Source: Paenibacillus sp. W2I17 (lineage in GTDB: Bacteria > Bacillota > Bacilli > Paenibacillales > Paenibacillaceae). Taken from it: DNA of 64,000 nt. The stretch covers positions 1,302,001 to 1,366,000 of the forward strand of contig NZ_JAUSXM010000001.1 in the NCBI RefSeq assembly GCF_030815985.1, read 5' to 3'. The number at the start of each line of letters is the position of its first letter. Position 1 is the stretch's first letter. The notes below the pieces were generated by a model. The model did not search any database. It worked only from the letters and a program-made list of their open reading frames with translations, and was not told the origin of the DNA. The translations under genes and the position numbers were made by a program. Below, one piece after another: positions 9,643 through 18,327 of the stretch.

Positions 9643-9859
9643 TTTAATTCCTCCTGATCTGATATATTGCCTTGCAATAATGCGAGGTAAGCTCCGTCAG
9701 AGTATCTCTGATCAAACAGATCGCTCAGGTCGGCGCCCGCTCCCGCAGCCCGTTCCACAACAGCAAGGGGATCCTGCGCAGGGAAGGATCGCGGTTCTGC
9801 TGTGAGCAAACGTTCATGAGATCGTTACATGCCCCCTTTTCACAGATGGAATGTTGCAT
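9639..9859 (-). other. Possible small or decayed gene between permease and GH5 gene
   Basis: Two overlapping open frames fill this gap. The first runs from an ATG at 9859 behind a very strong GGGAGGAGG site to a stop at 9725 (44 residues). The second, in the -1 frame, is open from 9824 to a TGA at 9639-9641 and overlaps the GH5 GTG start by four bases (GTGA), the usual sign of translational coupling. Its translation, including LFDQRYSDGAYLALLQG, has a natural protein-like composition but no ATG. Either a small gene has been split by a frameshift, or the first frame is a leader peptide. I recognise no family. Confidence 0.3.
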
Positions 9860-9917
9860 GAAGTTCCTCCTCCCTCTTCCAGTCTGATCCCACTCCAAAC
9901 GTACAGAAGAACTTAAC

Positions 9918-10865
9918 TTAACCGACGATTCCCGTACGCTCTACACTCTCTACGAAATATCGTTGCACAAACAAATAGATGACGATCAAAGGCAGAATGG
10001 CAAGAAGAATTCCTGTATCCTGGATCATGCTCAGATAGAACGGATCGGCCTGGGAAGCTGCACCGTCAGTAACCTGCTGGGCCAGATTATACGGAAGGGA
10101 CGATAACTGAGTCGACATGACTTTACTTGAAGTCAGATAAGTCGTCGTATAGAAGCTGTCGTTCCACTGCCATACGAAGGAAAACAGCATGACTGTTACC
10201 ATGGACGGAATGGCATTGGGCAGCATGATTCTTGAAAATGTTCGTCCGATGCTTGCGCCGTCCACATAGGCCGCCTCCTCCACTTCCTTCGGAATACCCC
10301 TGAAGAATTGCCGGAAGATAAAGATGTACAAACCGGCCTTAAGTGAATTGGCCGTAATCGCCGTCAGAATAAACGGCCAATAGGTATTAAGCAAATTAAC
10401 AGGTTTGCCGACTATAAGCGTCATAAGCCCCATGAGATCAAAGCTTTTCAGATTCAGGTATACCGGAATGAGAATGGTCGTTGGCGGTACAAGAATCGTC
10501 AGAATTACACCAGCAAACAGCCAGTTGCTTCCCCTGAATTTCAGTCTGGCGAATCCGTATCCTGCAAGTGCACAGGATGCTGTAGTCAGCAGTGTAGTCG
10601 TTGCAGACAGGGCAAACGTATTAAAAAGCGTTGCCCAGTAATCCATTACGCGTATCGCCTCTTTGAAATTGTCGATGGAGAAGTTCTGTGGAATCCACAC
10701 CACCACTGCCGAATACAGATCACCTTTAGCTTTGATGGATGTGGAAACCTTCTGAAATATGGGAAACAGGATAACGAAGGAAAGCCCGGTAATCAGAACG
10801 AATCGGATCATGGCCCACAGCCAGCCTTTCCAATGCTCCAGCGATAATAATCGTGATGTTGTCAC
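9918..10865 (-). CDS. Carbohydrate ABC transporter permease, MalG type (second pair)
   Basis: A 315-residue inner-membrane permease with six predicted helices and the EAA loop VEEAAYVDGASIGRTF near residue 210. The start is the GTG at 10865, 9 bases after AGGAGG; the longer frame to 10964 would overlap the preceding gene by more than 80 bases and has no ribosome site. It lies 17 bases after its MalF-type partner. It is the second MalG-class gene of the operon, paralogous to the one at 16474-17355. Confidence 0.9.
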   Translation of the reverse strand: MTTSRLLSLEHWKGWLWAMIRFVLITGLSFVILFPIFQKVSTSIKAKGDLYSAVVVWIPQNFSIDNFKEAIRVMDYWATLFNTFALSATTTLLTTASCALAGYGFARLKFRGSNWLFAGVILTILVPPTTILIPVYLNLKSFDLMGLMTLIVGKPVNLLNTYWPFILTAITANSLKAGLYIFIFRQFFRGIPKEVEEAAYVDGASIGRTFSRIMLPNAIPSMVTVMLFSFVWQWNDSFYTTTYLTSSKVMSTQLSSLPYNLAQQVTDGAASQADPFYLSMIQDTGILLAILPLIVIYLFVQRYFVESVERTGIVG

Positions 10866-10882
10866 GTGGGACACCCTCCTTT

Positions 10883-11728
10883 CTAATCTTGATAGAAGAC
10901 TCGCTTCGAGAAAATGATGTTTACGATAACCAGAATGATGGCAATGGCCAGAAAGTAGACCCATGCCATGGCAGAACTTAATCCAAAGTCAAATTTGACG
11001 AAGCCGGTATCCCGGATCAGTTCCGTCATGGCGTTATTGGCAAACGAATCAATGATTGTATAGATCGCATTGACAAAAATAAGCGGGCTGACCATTGGGA
11101 ACGTAATTTTCCAAAAGGCTTCATAACCCGTTGCCCCTTCCATCTTCGAAGCCTCATACAGTTGAGGGGAAATCGTCTGGATCCCTGCCAAAAAGATCAA
11201 AATCTGTACACCGGATTGACTGACGATCTGATAGATCCGATCTACGGCGCTACTCAGATACGTAACGATCCAATCGCTCACTCCGGCGTTAACCATCAGA
11301 TTTTCGAGTTCAAATGTCCCGAGTGAGCTTCCACCTGTGCTACTCTGATTAACCGCTTCAATCAGGCTGGTGCTCTCCAGTGTCATAATCACTCCCGATG
11401 CCAGAATAACGGGCAGGAAAAAGATCGACCGCGCAACAGCCCGGCCCCTGAACTTCTGATTCAGGATGACGGCAAGGAACAGACTGAATATAACGATAAG
11501 CGGTACGTTGATGAGCACGTCTGTGATCGCCTCAATTAACGCACGGTTAAAGCTTGTATTGACGGTCAGCGCCTGAATGTAATTGGTAACACCGTTGAAC
11601 TGAATCGCTATGCCTTCCGCGTTAGCCTGAATTGTACTCATGCTGTATCGCAGAGAGGCTAACAGCGGAATGAAGAAAAACAACACAAAACCAATGAGCC
11701 AGGGAAGCACGTAGATTACGCCCCACAT
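10883..11728 (-). CDS. Sugar ABC transporter permease, MalF type (second pair)
   Basis: A MalF-class permease, 281 residues from the first ATG, with six membrane segments and the EAA loop LYEASKMEGATGYEAF near residue 190. The true start is probably upstream. The ATG at 11728 lacks a ribosome site, while the frame stays open to a CTG at 11785 that overlaps the preceding stop codon as CTGA and has GGTGGTGAG 5 bases before it. That start would add 19 residues rich in Lys and Trp, as is normal before the first helix. Partner of the permease at 9918-10865. Confidence 0.88.
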   Translation of the reverse strand: MWGVIYVLPWLIGFVLFFFIPLLASLRYSMSTIQANAEGIAIQFNGVTNYIQALTVNTSFNRALIEAITDVLINVPLIVIFSLFLAVILNQKFRGRAVARSIFFLPVILASGVIMTLESTSLIEAVNQSSTGGSSLGTFELENLMVNAGVSDWIVTYLSSAVDRIYQIVSQSGVQILIFLAGIQTISPQLYEASKMEGATGYEAFWKITFPMVSPLIFVNAIYTIIDSFANNAMTELIRDTGFVKFDFGLSSAMAWVYFLAIAIILVIVNIIFSKRVFYQD

Positions 11729-11781
11729 GGCTTTCTGCTGAGCATACGTACGACTTCCCCATTTCCATTTCAGGAGCGTCT

Positions 11782-14358
11782 TCAGAGCTGCTCACCACCA
11801 GTCACATAGCTTTGGGCTTCCACTGTATCGTTGTCAACTTCTACAGGGAAGTCGTTATAATTGACAATTACGAACCCGCCACCTTCATATGTTGTCCGGA
11901 AGACGCCCTCCTCCAGGGATTCATGGGACATCATGGAACGTCCGGCAAACGGTTGGTTCACCTGGTTCACCTCGTTGTAGATCTCGGCAGCCAGATCGAT
12001 CCATTGTTCATAATTCGCCGCGTAGAGATCATCATAATCCGTTTCTTTCACAACATGGTTTGGCGCATTGAACCATGCAAAGTAAGGACTCGCTCCATAT
12101 TCAATCAGCTTCAGCACATATTGCCTTGCATTGGTATATGTGGAGAGATTGTATGGCGTCCCCGTATAACCGATGCTGCCGTGTACAACGAGCTGATAGA
12201 ACGGAATCTCTTCATCCTCCAGCTTGAAACGACTGCTGGTCATCGGCGCATCTGTCAGACCAGTTACATACGGCAAGGCATAAGCGTTCCCGCCTTCAGC
12301 AACAAGCGAGCCAGCCTGCTGCCCGATTTGTTCAAGTGCCTTCTTCACGGAGCCAAGCGCTTGGGTTCGGTCCACCAGCTTTTTCGGATTCATATCGCTG
12401 TTTAACTGAGCTGCCAGATCATTCAGGCTTAGCGACAGTCCATCCTTTTGAAGGGACCTCAGCTCATCTAACATGTCTGCCGTTACGTCTTCCAGCATGT
12501 TGGGCGAAAGCACATAGGATGGTGAACGATCCCGGTCCCGCCGCTGGATGGCCTGGTTCATCGGATACAAGACCGCCGGTTCCTGAGTTAATGTGCGTGA
12601 AGCTTCTTTGGACGGTTTAAACCCTTTTTTGGATTGCACATTCAGCAGAGCGATATCGGGATAGAAACCGATGCCCGCTTCTTGTGTATATGCACTGAAA
12701 TCCCGCAATCCCTTTTTCCCGCCTACCGCGCCGTCTACTTGGATGGAATCCGGCAGTCGATGATGAAGCCCGCCGTTAAGCCATCCTGCATAACGCACCT
12801 GAATATTGGATACCTTCTTCTCCGTCAAGGCGGAGAGAATGTTTTTGGCTTCATCAAATGTGGTCAAAGCCTCCGTTGAATCATACGGTATGCCCAACAT
12901 ATGCTGTCTTGTTGTCATGCCACCGAACAGTTGCAGATAAAAGGGAACGTTACTCTGCTCCTTGCTGGCGTTCAACTCGGGAAGTCCGCCGTTTTGCATC
13001 AGATAATCCCGATAGAGAGATGCAAGCCCCGAGTACGAGGCCTTATCCGCCCCGACAAAAGCATATCGAACGACGAAATCAGACGCGGTCGGTTTCTTCT
13101 GGAATTTCGGAAGTGTACGAACCATATCACTTGCCTGAAGCGTCACATCGCTCTTGTTCACTACATAGAAGCTGGGATATACGTTGTTGTAACTGTTCAG
13201 TTTGCCGCTGATATCGGCATTCACAACTGCAACGGCATCCCCTTGTTCAATAATGCCCAGGAAAGCCCCCTCTTTCCGAATCAGTCCAAATACCGGCAAC
13301 CTGGCTCTGGCTTCATTCGAACTTGCTTCCCGTAGTTTCATGGTCATATCCGGTCCGTATATATCTTGTTGATAGGCAGGATACTGCAGCTTGCCATTGT
13401 TAAAATGGATCAGTGCTCCCGAACCGTCCGGCACCAGTATGGAGCCCACTTCTTCTGAACCCCCGGCCCCGAAGTAATCCATTACAGATATGCTGTTGAT
13501 CGGATATTCCTCCGGAAAATGAATACCTGAGGACGGAACACGTACAAGCAAATCCTCTCCATCCAGCTCATATTCCATCGTAAGCATAAATAGCCGTGGT
13601 CCACTTCGTTCCTCTTCAATGCCAAACTCGGCATGATCCTGAGCCAGATCCTCCAATGTGTAACCGGCTGTGTCAAAAGCCTTCAAGGCCCGGGACAATT
13701 GCAATCCTTGCATCGCCTTATCAATCCGGACGTAAGTGCCTTCATCCTTGTCTTCCGCATAGCCGACCTTCAAGGCCCGTTGCCCGGCCTTGTCTAGCTG
13801 TGCAAGCAGCCTTTGTTCAAATCGCTCCTTGCTGATCTTCATCGGCAAGTCTTCTATGGATCGCTCAGTGCTTCCAAACTGGTAGTGGACCCGCACGCCG
13901 CTTGGCAGCACCTCGTAGCTTATCTGCTTGTGTGCAACACTATCCGTGAAGGAATTCACGGTGCTGCTCTGTCCGAGGCTGTTGAAGAAGCTGAGCTTCG
14001 TCTGTGATGATAAAAGGTCTTTGTTTATCCCGGCTGCAACCCCATCCTGCTCACGATCTGCAGGATTGCTGCGCCAGATCTGGCCGCTCTGCGTGTGAAT
14101 CACTGCAATCTCGGCAGTCTCTTCGTTAATGAACAATTGCAGCGCAGCATTCTGCGCAATGCCTACCATGCCGGGAAGGCGGACATCGCTGAACGATGAT
14201 TTCAGTTTCTCTCCGGGAGGCAGGGAGGGAAAGTCCGTCGGATCTGCGGCAGTCACTGTCTCGTGAGCGAGCGGTGTTGGCGAGAATTGACAACCGCCCA
14301 GAAGCAGACTGCCCGCGAGCAGCATTCCTGTTATTTTTTTGGCTACGGTATAATTCAT
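11782..14358 (-). CDS. DUF5696-like lipoprotein, possible TIM-barrel glycosidase-like protein
   Basis: An 858-residue exported lipoprotein. The signal peptide ends in a lipobox LLLGGC. GGGAGGAGG stands 8 bases before the ATG at 14358; the frame open further upstream lies inside the YIP1-like gene. I recognise it as the DUF5696 type found in Paenibacillus sugar-transport operons; no function is established for it. An N-terminal beta-rich region of about 400 residues (sugar-mutarotase-like in feel) precedes segments that alternate like a TIM barrel, for example IQVRYAGWLNGGLHH, IGFYPDIALLNVQ and ASPYFAWFNAPN. A glycosidase-like or sugar-binding role at the cell surface is my inference. It stands between the YIP1-like gene and the second permease pair. 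Confidence 0.8.
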   Translation of the reverse strand: MNYTVAKKITGMLLAGSLLLGGCQFSPTPLAHETVTAADPTDFPSLPPGEKLKSSFSDVRLPGMVGIAQNAALQLFINEETAEIAVIHTQSGQIWRSNPADREQDGVAAGINKDLLSSQTKLSFFNSLGQSSTVNSFTDSVAHKQISYEVLPSGVRVHYQFGSTERSIEDLPMKISKERFEQRLLAQLDKAGQRALKVGYAEDKDEGTYVRIDKAMQGLQLSRALKAFDTAGYTLEDLAQDHAEFGIEEERSGPRLFMLTMEYELDGEDLLVRVPSSGIHFPEEYPINSISVMDYFGAGGSEEVGSILVPDGSGALIHFNNGKLQYPAYQQDIYGPDMTMKLREASSNEARARLPVFGLIRKEGAFLGIIEQGDAVAVVNADISGKLNSYNNVYPSFYVVNKSDVTLQASDMVRTLPKFQKKPTASDFVVRYAFVGADKASYSGLASLYRDYLMQNGGLPELNASKEQSNVPFYLQLFGGMTTRQHMLGIPYDSTEALTTFDEAKNILSALTEKKVSNIQVRYAGWLNGGLHHRLPDSIQVDGAVGGKKGLRDFSAYTQEAGIGFYPDIALLNVQSKKGFKPSKEASRTLTQEPAVLYPMNQAIQRRDRDRSPSYVLSPNMLEDVTADMLDELRSLQKDGLSLSLNDLAAQLNSDMNPKKLVDRTQALGSVKKALEQIGQQAGSLVAEGGNAYALPYVTGLTDAPMTSSRFKLEDEEIPFYQLVVHGSIGYTGTPYNLSTYTNARQYVLKLIEYGASPYFAWFNAPNHVVKETDYDDLYAANYEQWIDLAAEIYNEVNQVNQPFAGRSMMSHESLEEGVFRTTYEGGGFVIVNYNDFPVEVDNDTVEAQSYVTGGEQL

Positions 14359-14375
14359 AACAATTTCCTCCTCCC

Positions 14376-15011
14376 TTAGCCCCGAAGCACTAATTCCTGA
14401 TAGATGGTTACGACAAACGATACAATCTGCTGTACAAGACTGAAGAATAACAGGCACAGAAATGCCATAAACGCCATCGCTACAAGTGTCAGCAGCATCG
14501 TGAGCACCGTTTTGGCTGGTGTGTACTGGTGAACCGTCATATTCCCCACAAATAACAGATATACCGTCCACGCAATGGCGAGTGCATTGGAGAAATAATA
14601 AAAGGCAGTTTCCTGCGCAGAGATCACAAGACTCAGCCAGATCCATGGAAAATGAATGAGTAACAACGGTACCAGTGCAAAACACGTTGACATGAAAATT
14701 TCGGAGAACTTGCCTTCCCCGTCCATCAATGTGGTTAACGACCAGTTAGCCACACACCAAAACAGTACCGGTATAATGACATATAACATTTCGAGCAGAC
14801 TGTTCAGGTACTTTGGATTACTGAGATTAATGAGAAAACCGCTGTACTGGGCATGCAAAATTTTGGTGATGACCAGAAGCACCAGGATCATGAAAGCAAT
14901 CAGCAGTGAGTTTCTCTGGTTCCGTTCATACTTCAATTCCCAGTATCCGTCAAACGGATGAAAAATCAGATGCAGCGGGTACTGGTATAGTTGCTTACTT
15001 GATGCCTGCAT
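14376..15011 (-). CDS. YIP1-family integral membrane protein
   Basis: A 211-residue protein with about five hydrophobic segments, matching the YIP1 family pattern: a short amphipathic N-terminus with HPFDGYWELKYER, then a bundle of membrane helices. The ATG at 15011 has AGGAGG 7 bases upstream; the frame open to 15056 is not needed. It overlaps the end of the NHL-repeat gene by 17 bases and ends 17 bases before the DUF5696-like gene, so translation of the three is coupled. No transport or enzymatic motif is visible. A scaffolding role for the surface proteins of this operon is only a guess. Confidence 0.8.
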   Translation of the reverse strand: MQASSKQLYQYPLHLIFHPFDGYWELKYERNQRNSLLIAFMILVLLVITKILHAQYSGFLINLSNPKYLNSLLEMLYVIIPVLFWCVANWSLTTLMDGEGKFSEIFMSTCFALVPLLLIHFPWIWLSLVISAQETAFYYFSNALAIAWTVYLLFVGNMTVHQYTPAKTVLTMLLTLVAMAFMAFLCLLFFSLVQQIVSFVVTIYQELVLRG

Positions 15012-16458
15012 TCGTAGTCCTCCTTTTCTGCCTGCGAACGATGATGACGGTGACAATCGCAGCGACAGCCAGGAATATACCGGACATCATCCATGAAAAA
15101 TGCTCACGCATCAGCTCTTTGCGGTACAAAAGAAAAGCCTTGGAATACCCTTTGGGCTCCATGCTGCGCTTGAAATATTTCGCAGACTCGGCGTATTCCT
15201 TCTGACGAAGCAATGCTTTGCCAATTCCCGCATACGCATATTCCAAGTTAGCGTTCATCTCGGCAGCTTGGGCAAACAGCACCGAAGATTGATCTTCATC
15301 ACCGTTATAGTAGCTGCGCACCGCTTCGTGGAGTGTACGTCCGTATTCAGTTGTTTGAAAGACGGTGATTTCACCCAGCGCTTTATCCAGAACTAACATC
15401 CGGTCTCCCGCACGTTCCAGGGCAACAGGTGTATTAAATTGGCCCAGCCGGTTCCCGATGCCGCCATAAATATGGAGCAGGTATCCGTCTCCATTGTAGG
15501 TGAAGATTCGGCCCTTGCTGGAATCCAGTACGGAATACATGTCACTGTCACCCACATCCACATCAATCAGGCGGGATGGCCCTGCTTCTTGGGTATAAAG
15601 CAAATCACCCTGCGGAGTCTGATAGCCTTCTCTGCGCAAAATGTCTGTACCCTGGGCATTCAGCTTCTTGACCGGATCTTTGCCGCGATCCCCGCTAGTG
15701 GCGTAGATAAAGCCCTCTTCATCCATATCCAGATTGGTAAATTCCGTTGGAGTGAACATCACCATCTGGCTCCGTTGCTCCCGTGTTGCAAACCGTTTCC
15801 ACAGATACTCCACCGGGTCCACCTGAACTCTGTTCGCTCCAATGAAGGAAGAGAACGTACCATCGGCGCTGAACTCCATGAATCCATCAAATACGCCTTC
15901 GGCCATGACGTAGATACGCTCCCCTTTGTCCATAACAATCCGCATCGGTTTAAACTGGAAGTCTGCTTTTAACAGATCCGATTTCGGTTCAGACACGATC
16001 TTGACGAGCTTCCCCTGTTCATCCAGATGCACCACCCGGTGATTATCCGAATCAGCGACCAGCAGATGGCCTTTTTCCGTGACGTACAATCCCTGTGGAT
16101 TTTTAAAATGATCTTCCTTGCCTTCCTGCTCAAATGAATCAATCGTCCGTACCAGCTTGAAGTTGCGATCCATCTCAATGATGCGGCCATTGCCCGAATC
16201 GAGCACAAAGACGTGCTGATTGGCGGTAACATGCATGTCACTTGGCTCTTTCATAGGAGTTGTGTTCAGCTTCTTGCCGGTGATAATGGTGGTTGCCTCA
16301 TATGCCGCCGGTGAAGGAACTGCGTCACCCCAGAAGGAATAATGATACGCATCCGTTTTACCGTCTGCACTCACATAGGGCGCCTCTTGAACGAACAACA
16401 GGAGGCAGATCATGCCCATGATGATCGATTTACGTTTTTTCCATGTGCTTCTCCGCAC
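14995..16458 (-). CDS. NHL-repeat membrane-anchored protein
   Basis: A 487-residue protein with a signal peptide (cleavage near VSADG) and a C-terminal membrane helix (about 452-474) followed by a basic tail, so the body is outside and anchored. Residues 65-370 form a beta-propeller of NHL-type repeats, seen in MKEPSDMHVTANQHVFVLDS, FKNPQGLYVTEKGHLLVADS and similar units. A TPR-like helical pair (YAGIGKALLRQKEYAESAKYF) lies before the helix. The GTG start has AAAGGAGG 7 bases upstream. NHL propellers bind proteins or ligands; here it probably assembles with the YIP1-like and DUF5696-like neighbours. Function unknown. Confidence 0.85.
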   Translation of the reverse strand: MRRSTWKKRKSIIMGMICLLLFVQEAPYVSADGKTDAYHYSFWGDAVPSPAAYEATTIITGKKLNTTPMKEPSDMHVTANQHVFVLDSGNGRIIEMDRNFKLVRTIDSFEQEGKEDHFKNPQGLYVTEKGHLLVADSDNHRVVHLDEQGKLVKIVSEPKSDLLKADFQFKPMRIVMDKGERIYVMAEGVFDGFMEFSADGTFSSFIGANRVQVDPVEYLWKRFATREQRSQMVMFTPTEFTNLDMDEEGFIYATSGDRGKDPVKKLNAQGTDILRREGYQTPQGDLLYTQEAGPSRLIDVDVGDSDMYSVLDSSKGRIFTYNGDGYLLHIYGGIGNRLGQFNTPVALERAGDRMLVLDKALGEITVFQTTEYGRTLHEAVRSYYNGDEDQSSVLFAQAAEMNANLEYAYAGIGKALLRQKEYAESAKYFKRSMEPKGYSKAFLLYRKELMREHFSWMMSGIFLAVAAIVTVIIVRRQKRRTTNAGIK

Positions 16459-16473
16459 CTCGCTGCCTCCTTT

Positions 16474-17355
16474 CTACTCTTTCATGCCCGAAGTGGCCAT
16501 CGTCTGCATAACACTGCTCTGAGAGATAATAAACAGAGTGATCGGTACAATCATCAGCAGCAAGGCAACAGCCGCACCTACACCGGCTCTTGCAATCCCT
16601 CCCTGCACAATCTGACTGAGCGCATAATGCAGCGTTTTGAGATTTTCACTGTAAATGAAACTCCCGCCATCCGTTCCCCATAACGCTGGAAACTGCAGGA
16701 TCATGAGCGTGAGCCATGCCGGCTTCACATTGGGCATCACAATGCTCCAGAATATCCGGTATTCATTGGCTCCGTCGATTTTGGCTGCCTCCAGCAAAGC
16801 ATCGGGAATCTGCTCCATGAACTGTTTCATCAGGAAAAGTCCCAGCGAGAACGCAAGTGATGGCACAATAATGGACGCATGAGTGTTAATCCAGCCAAGC
16901 CAGGACATGACCATGTAGTTCGGAATCGCCGTAACATGCGGCGAGAACATCAGGGACAGAATGACAATGGTGAACAACACTTTGGAACCCGGAAAACGAT
17001 ATTTCGCCAGGGGATAAGCCGCTGCAGATGCAAGCAGGATATGCCCCGCTGTGCCAAGTATCGTAATGAGCAAAGTGTTGGCAATATAGCGGGATAACGG
17101 CACCCACGAATTGCCCATGAGGTTGATCAGATCGGCAAAATTCTCCGTTGTCGGATTGTTCACCCAGAAGCGCGGCGGGAAAATAAACAGCTCATCCAGC
17201 GGCTTGAATGCATTGTTGACTGCATAGATGAGCGGAAGCACCATAAAGGAGCCGAACACGCCCAGCAATGCAAATAACATCAGGCTGACGGTAAATGACC
17301 GATTAAGCCTTTTTGGCATGCCAAACACGGCACGTACTTTGCTGGTCATCGTCAT
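16474..17355 (-). CDS. Carbohydrate ABC transporter permease, MalG type (first pair)
   Basis: A 293-residue permease with six predicted membrane helices; the EAA loop LLEAAKIDGANEYRIF lies near residue 190. The ATG overlaps the stop codon of the MalF-type partner as ATGA, so the two are translated together. A second ATG two codons in (17349) is better spaced from AGGTGA. It ends 15 bases before the NHL-repeat gene. Confidence 0.92.
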   Translation of the reverse strand: MTMTSKVRAVFGMPKRLNRSFTVSLMLFALLGVFGSFMVLPLIYAVNNAFKPLDELFIFPPRFWVNNPTTENFADLINLMGNSWVPLSRYIANTLLITILGTAGHILLASAAAYPLAKYRFPGSKVLFTIVILSLMFSPHVTAIPNYMVMSWLGWINTHASIIVPSLAFSLGLFLMKQFMEQIPDALLEAAKIDGANEYRIFWSIVMPNVKPAWLTLMILQFPALWGTDGGSFIYSENLKTLHYALSQIVQGGIARAGVGAAVALLLMIVPITLFIISQSSVMQTMATSGMKE

Positions 17356-18308
17356 TCACCTATCTTTCTAAGCATTTTTTGCGTGAAAACGTTTGTACCC
17401 AGCATTAGGGCAAACAGAACCGTTGCGATGGCCGAGGCATACCCCATCTCGAAACGAATGGTTCCGAAGTCCATCAGATGTGTGACAACTGTGTGTGCCG
17501 CATAGTTTACGCTCGGGAAACCTGCCAGTGCGATGGAGATCTCAGCTACGGCGAAGGAAGCGGTAATCTGCATTACCGCACCAAACATCAGCTGCGGTCT
17601 CATCGAAGGCAAGGTGATGTACCAGAGCTCCTGCCAGCGGTTTTTGATCCCGTCTACGGTTCCTGCTTCAACCAGAGAACGATCAATGGTTTGCAGTCCT
17701 GCAATAAAGGCCAGGAAGCTGGTTCCCAGGCTCAGCCACAGCTGTACAATAATGACGATTGCCAGTACATACTTCTCGTCTGCGAGCCATTGGATCGGTT
17801 CCAGTACGACGCCAAGGCGCATCAGGAAGCCGTTCATATACCCGTAGCTGTCACCCGAGAAGATGATCAGCCAGATGAAAAAGACGTTGCCCGATATGGA
17901 TGGGGCATAGAAAACCAGCGTCATGACCGCCCGAATTTTAGGAGACAGCTCATTGATGATCCACGCAAACAAAAAGCAGGCTATATAACTGAGAGGGCCT
18001 GTAATTACGGCAAAAAGCAGCGTGTTTTTGAGCGCGATCAGAAATACGTCATCGTTCAGGAAAAGCCGGGAATAGTTCTGCCAGCCGACAAATCGCGGCA
18101 GCTCCAGCATATTGAAGTGAAAAAAGCTGAGCCCAAGTGAAATGCCGACCGGAATGACAGTAAACATGAAAAAAATCAGCATAAACGGTGCCATCAATAC
18201 ATAATAATGCCTGCTGAGATACAGATCCCGCTTCAATAGGGACCACCAGCCGACCTGGCGGGTATGGACGGCAGGAGCGGCGGCTGTCTTGGTAGTTTTA
18301 GCTTGCAA
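17352..18308 (-). CDS. Sugar ABC transporter permease, MalF type (first pair)
   Basis: A 318-residue permease with a cytoplasmic N-terminus, six helices and the EAA loop LVEAGTVDGIKNRWQELW near residue 215 (Gly in place of the second Ala). The start is a TTG with GGAGGG 6 bases upstream. It follows the 965-residue binding-like protein by 19 bases. Confidence 0.92.
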   Translation of the reverse strand: MQAKTTKTAAAPAVHTRQVGWWSLLKRDLYLSRHYYVLMAPFMLIFFMFTVIPVGISLGLSFFHFNMLELPRFVGWQNYSRLFLNDDVFLIALKNTLLFAVITGPLSYIACFLFAWIINELSPKIRAVMTLVFYAPSISGNVFFIWLIIFSGDSYGYMNGFLMRLGVVLEPIQWLADEKYVLAIVIIVQLWLSLGTSFLAFIAGLQTIDRSLVEAGTVDGIKNRWQELWYITLPSMRPQLMFGAVMQITASFAVAEISIALAGFPSVNYAAHTVVTHLMDFGTIRFEMGYASAIATVLFALMLGTNVFTQKMLRKIGE

Positions 18309-18327
18309 CCGTTACCCTCCCTTTCCT

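Noticed and set aside
9831..9841. A AAG GGG slippery heptamer in the small frame before GH5 (programmed frameshift)
   Set aside because: A -1 shift at this place runs into a TAA within three codons, so it cannot join the two frames.
17478..18140. 220-residue plus-strand open frame opposite a permease gene
   Set aside because: Antisense shadow of the MalF-type permease; very rich in Arg, Gln, Tyr and Cys and without a ribosome site.
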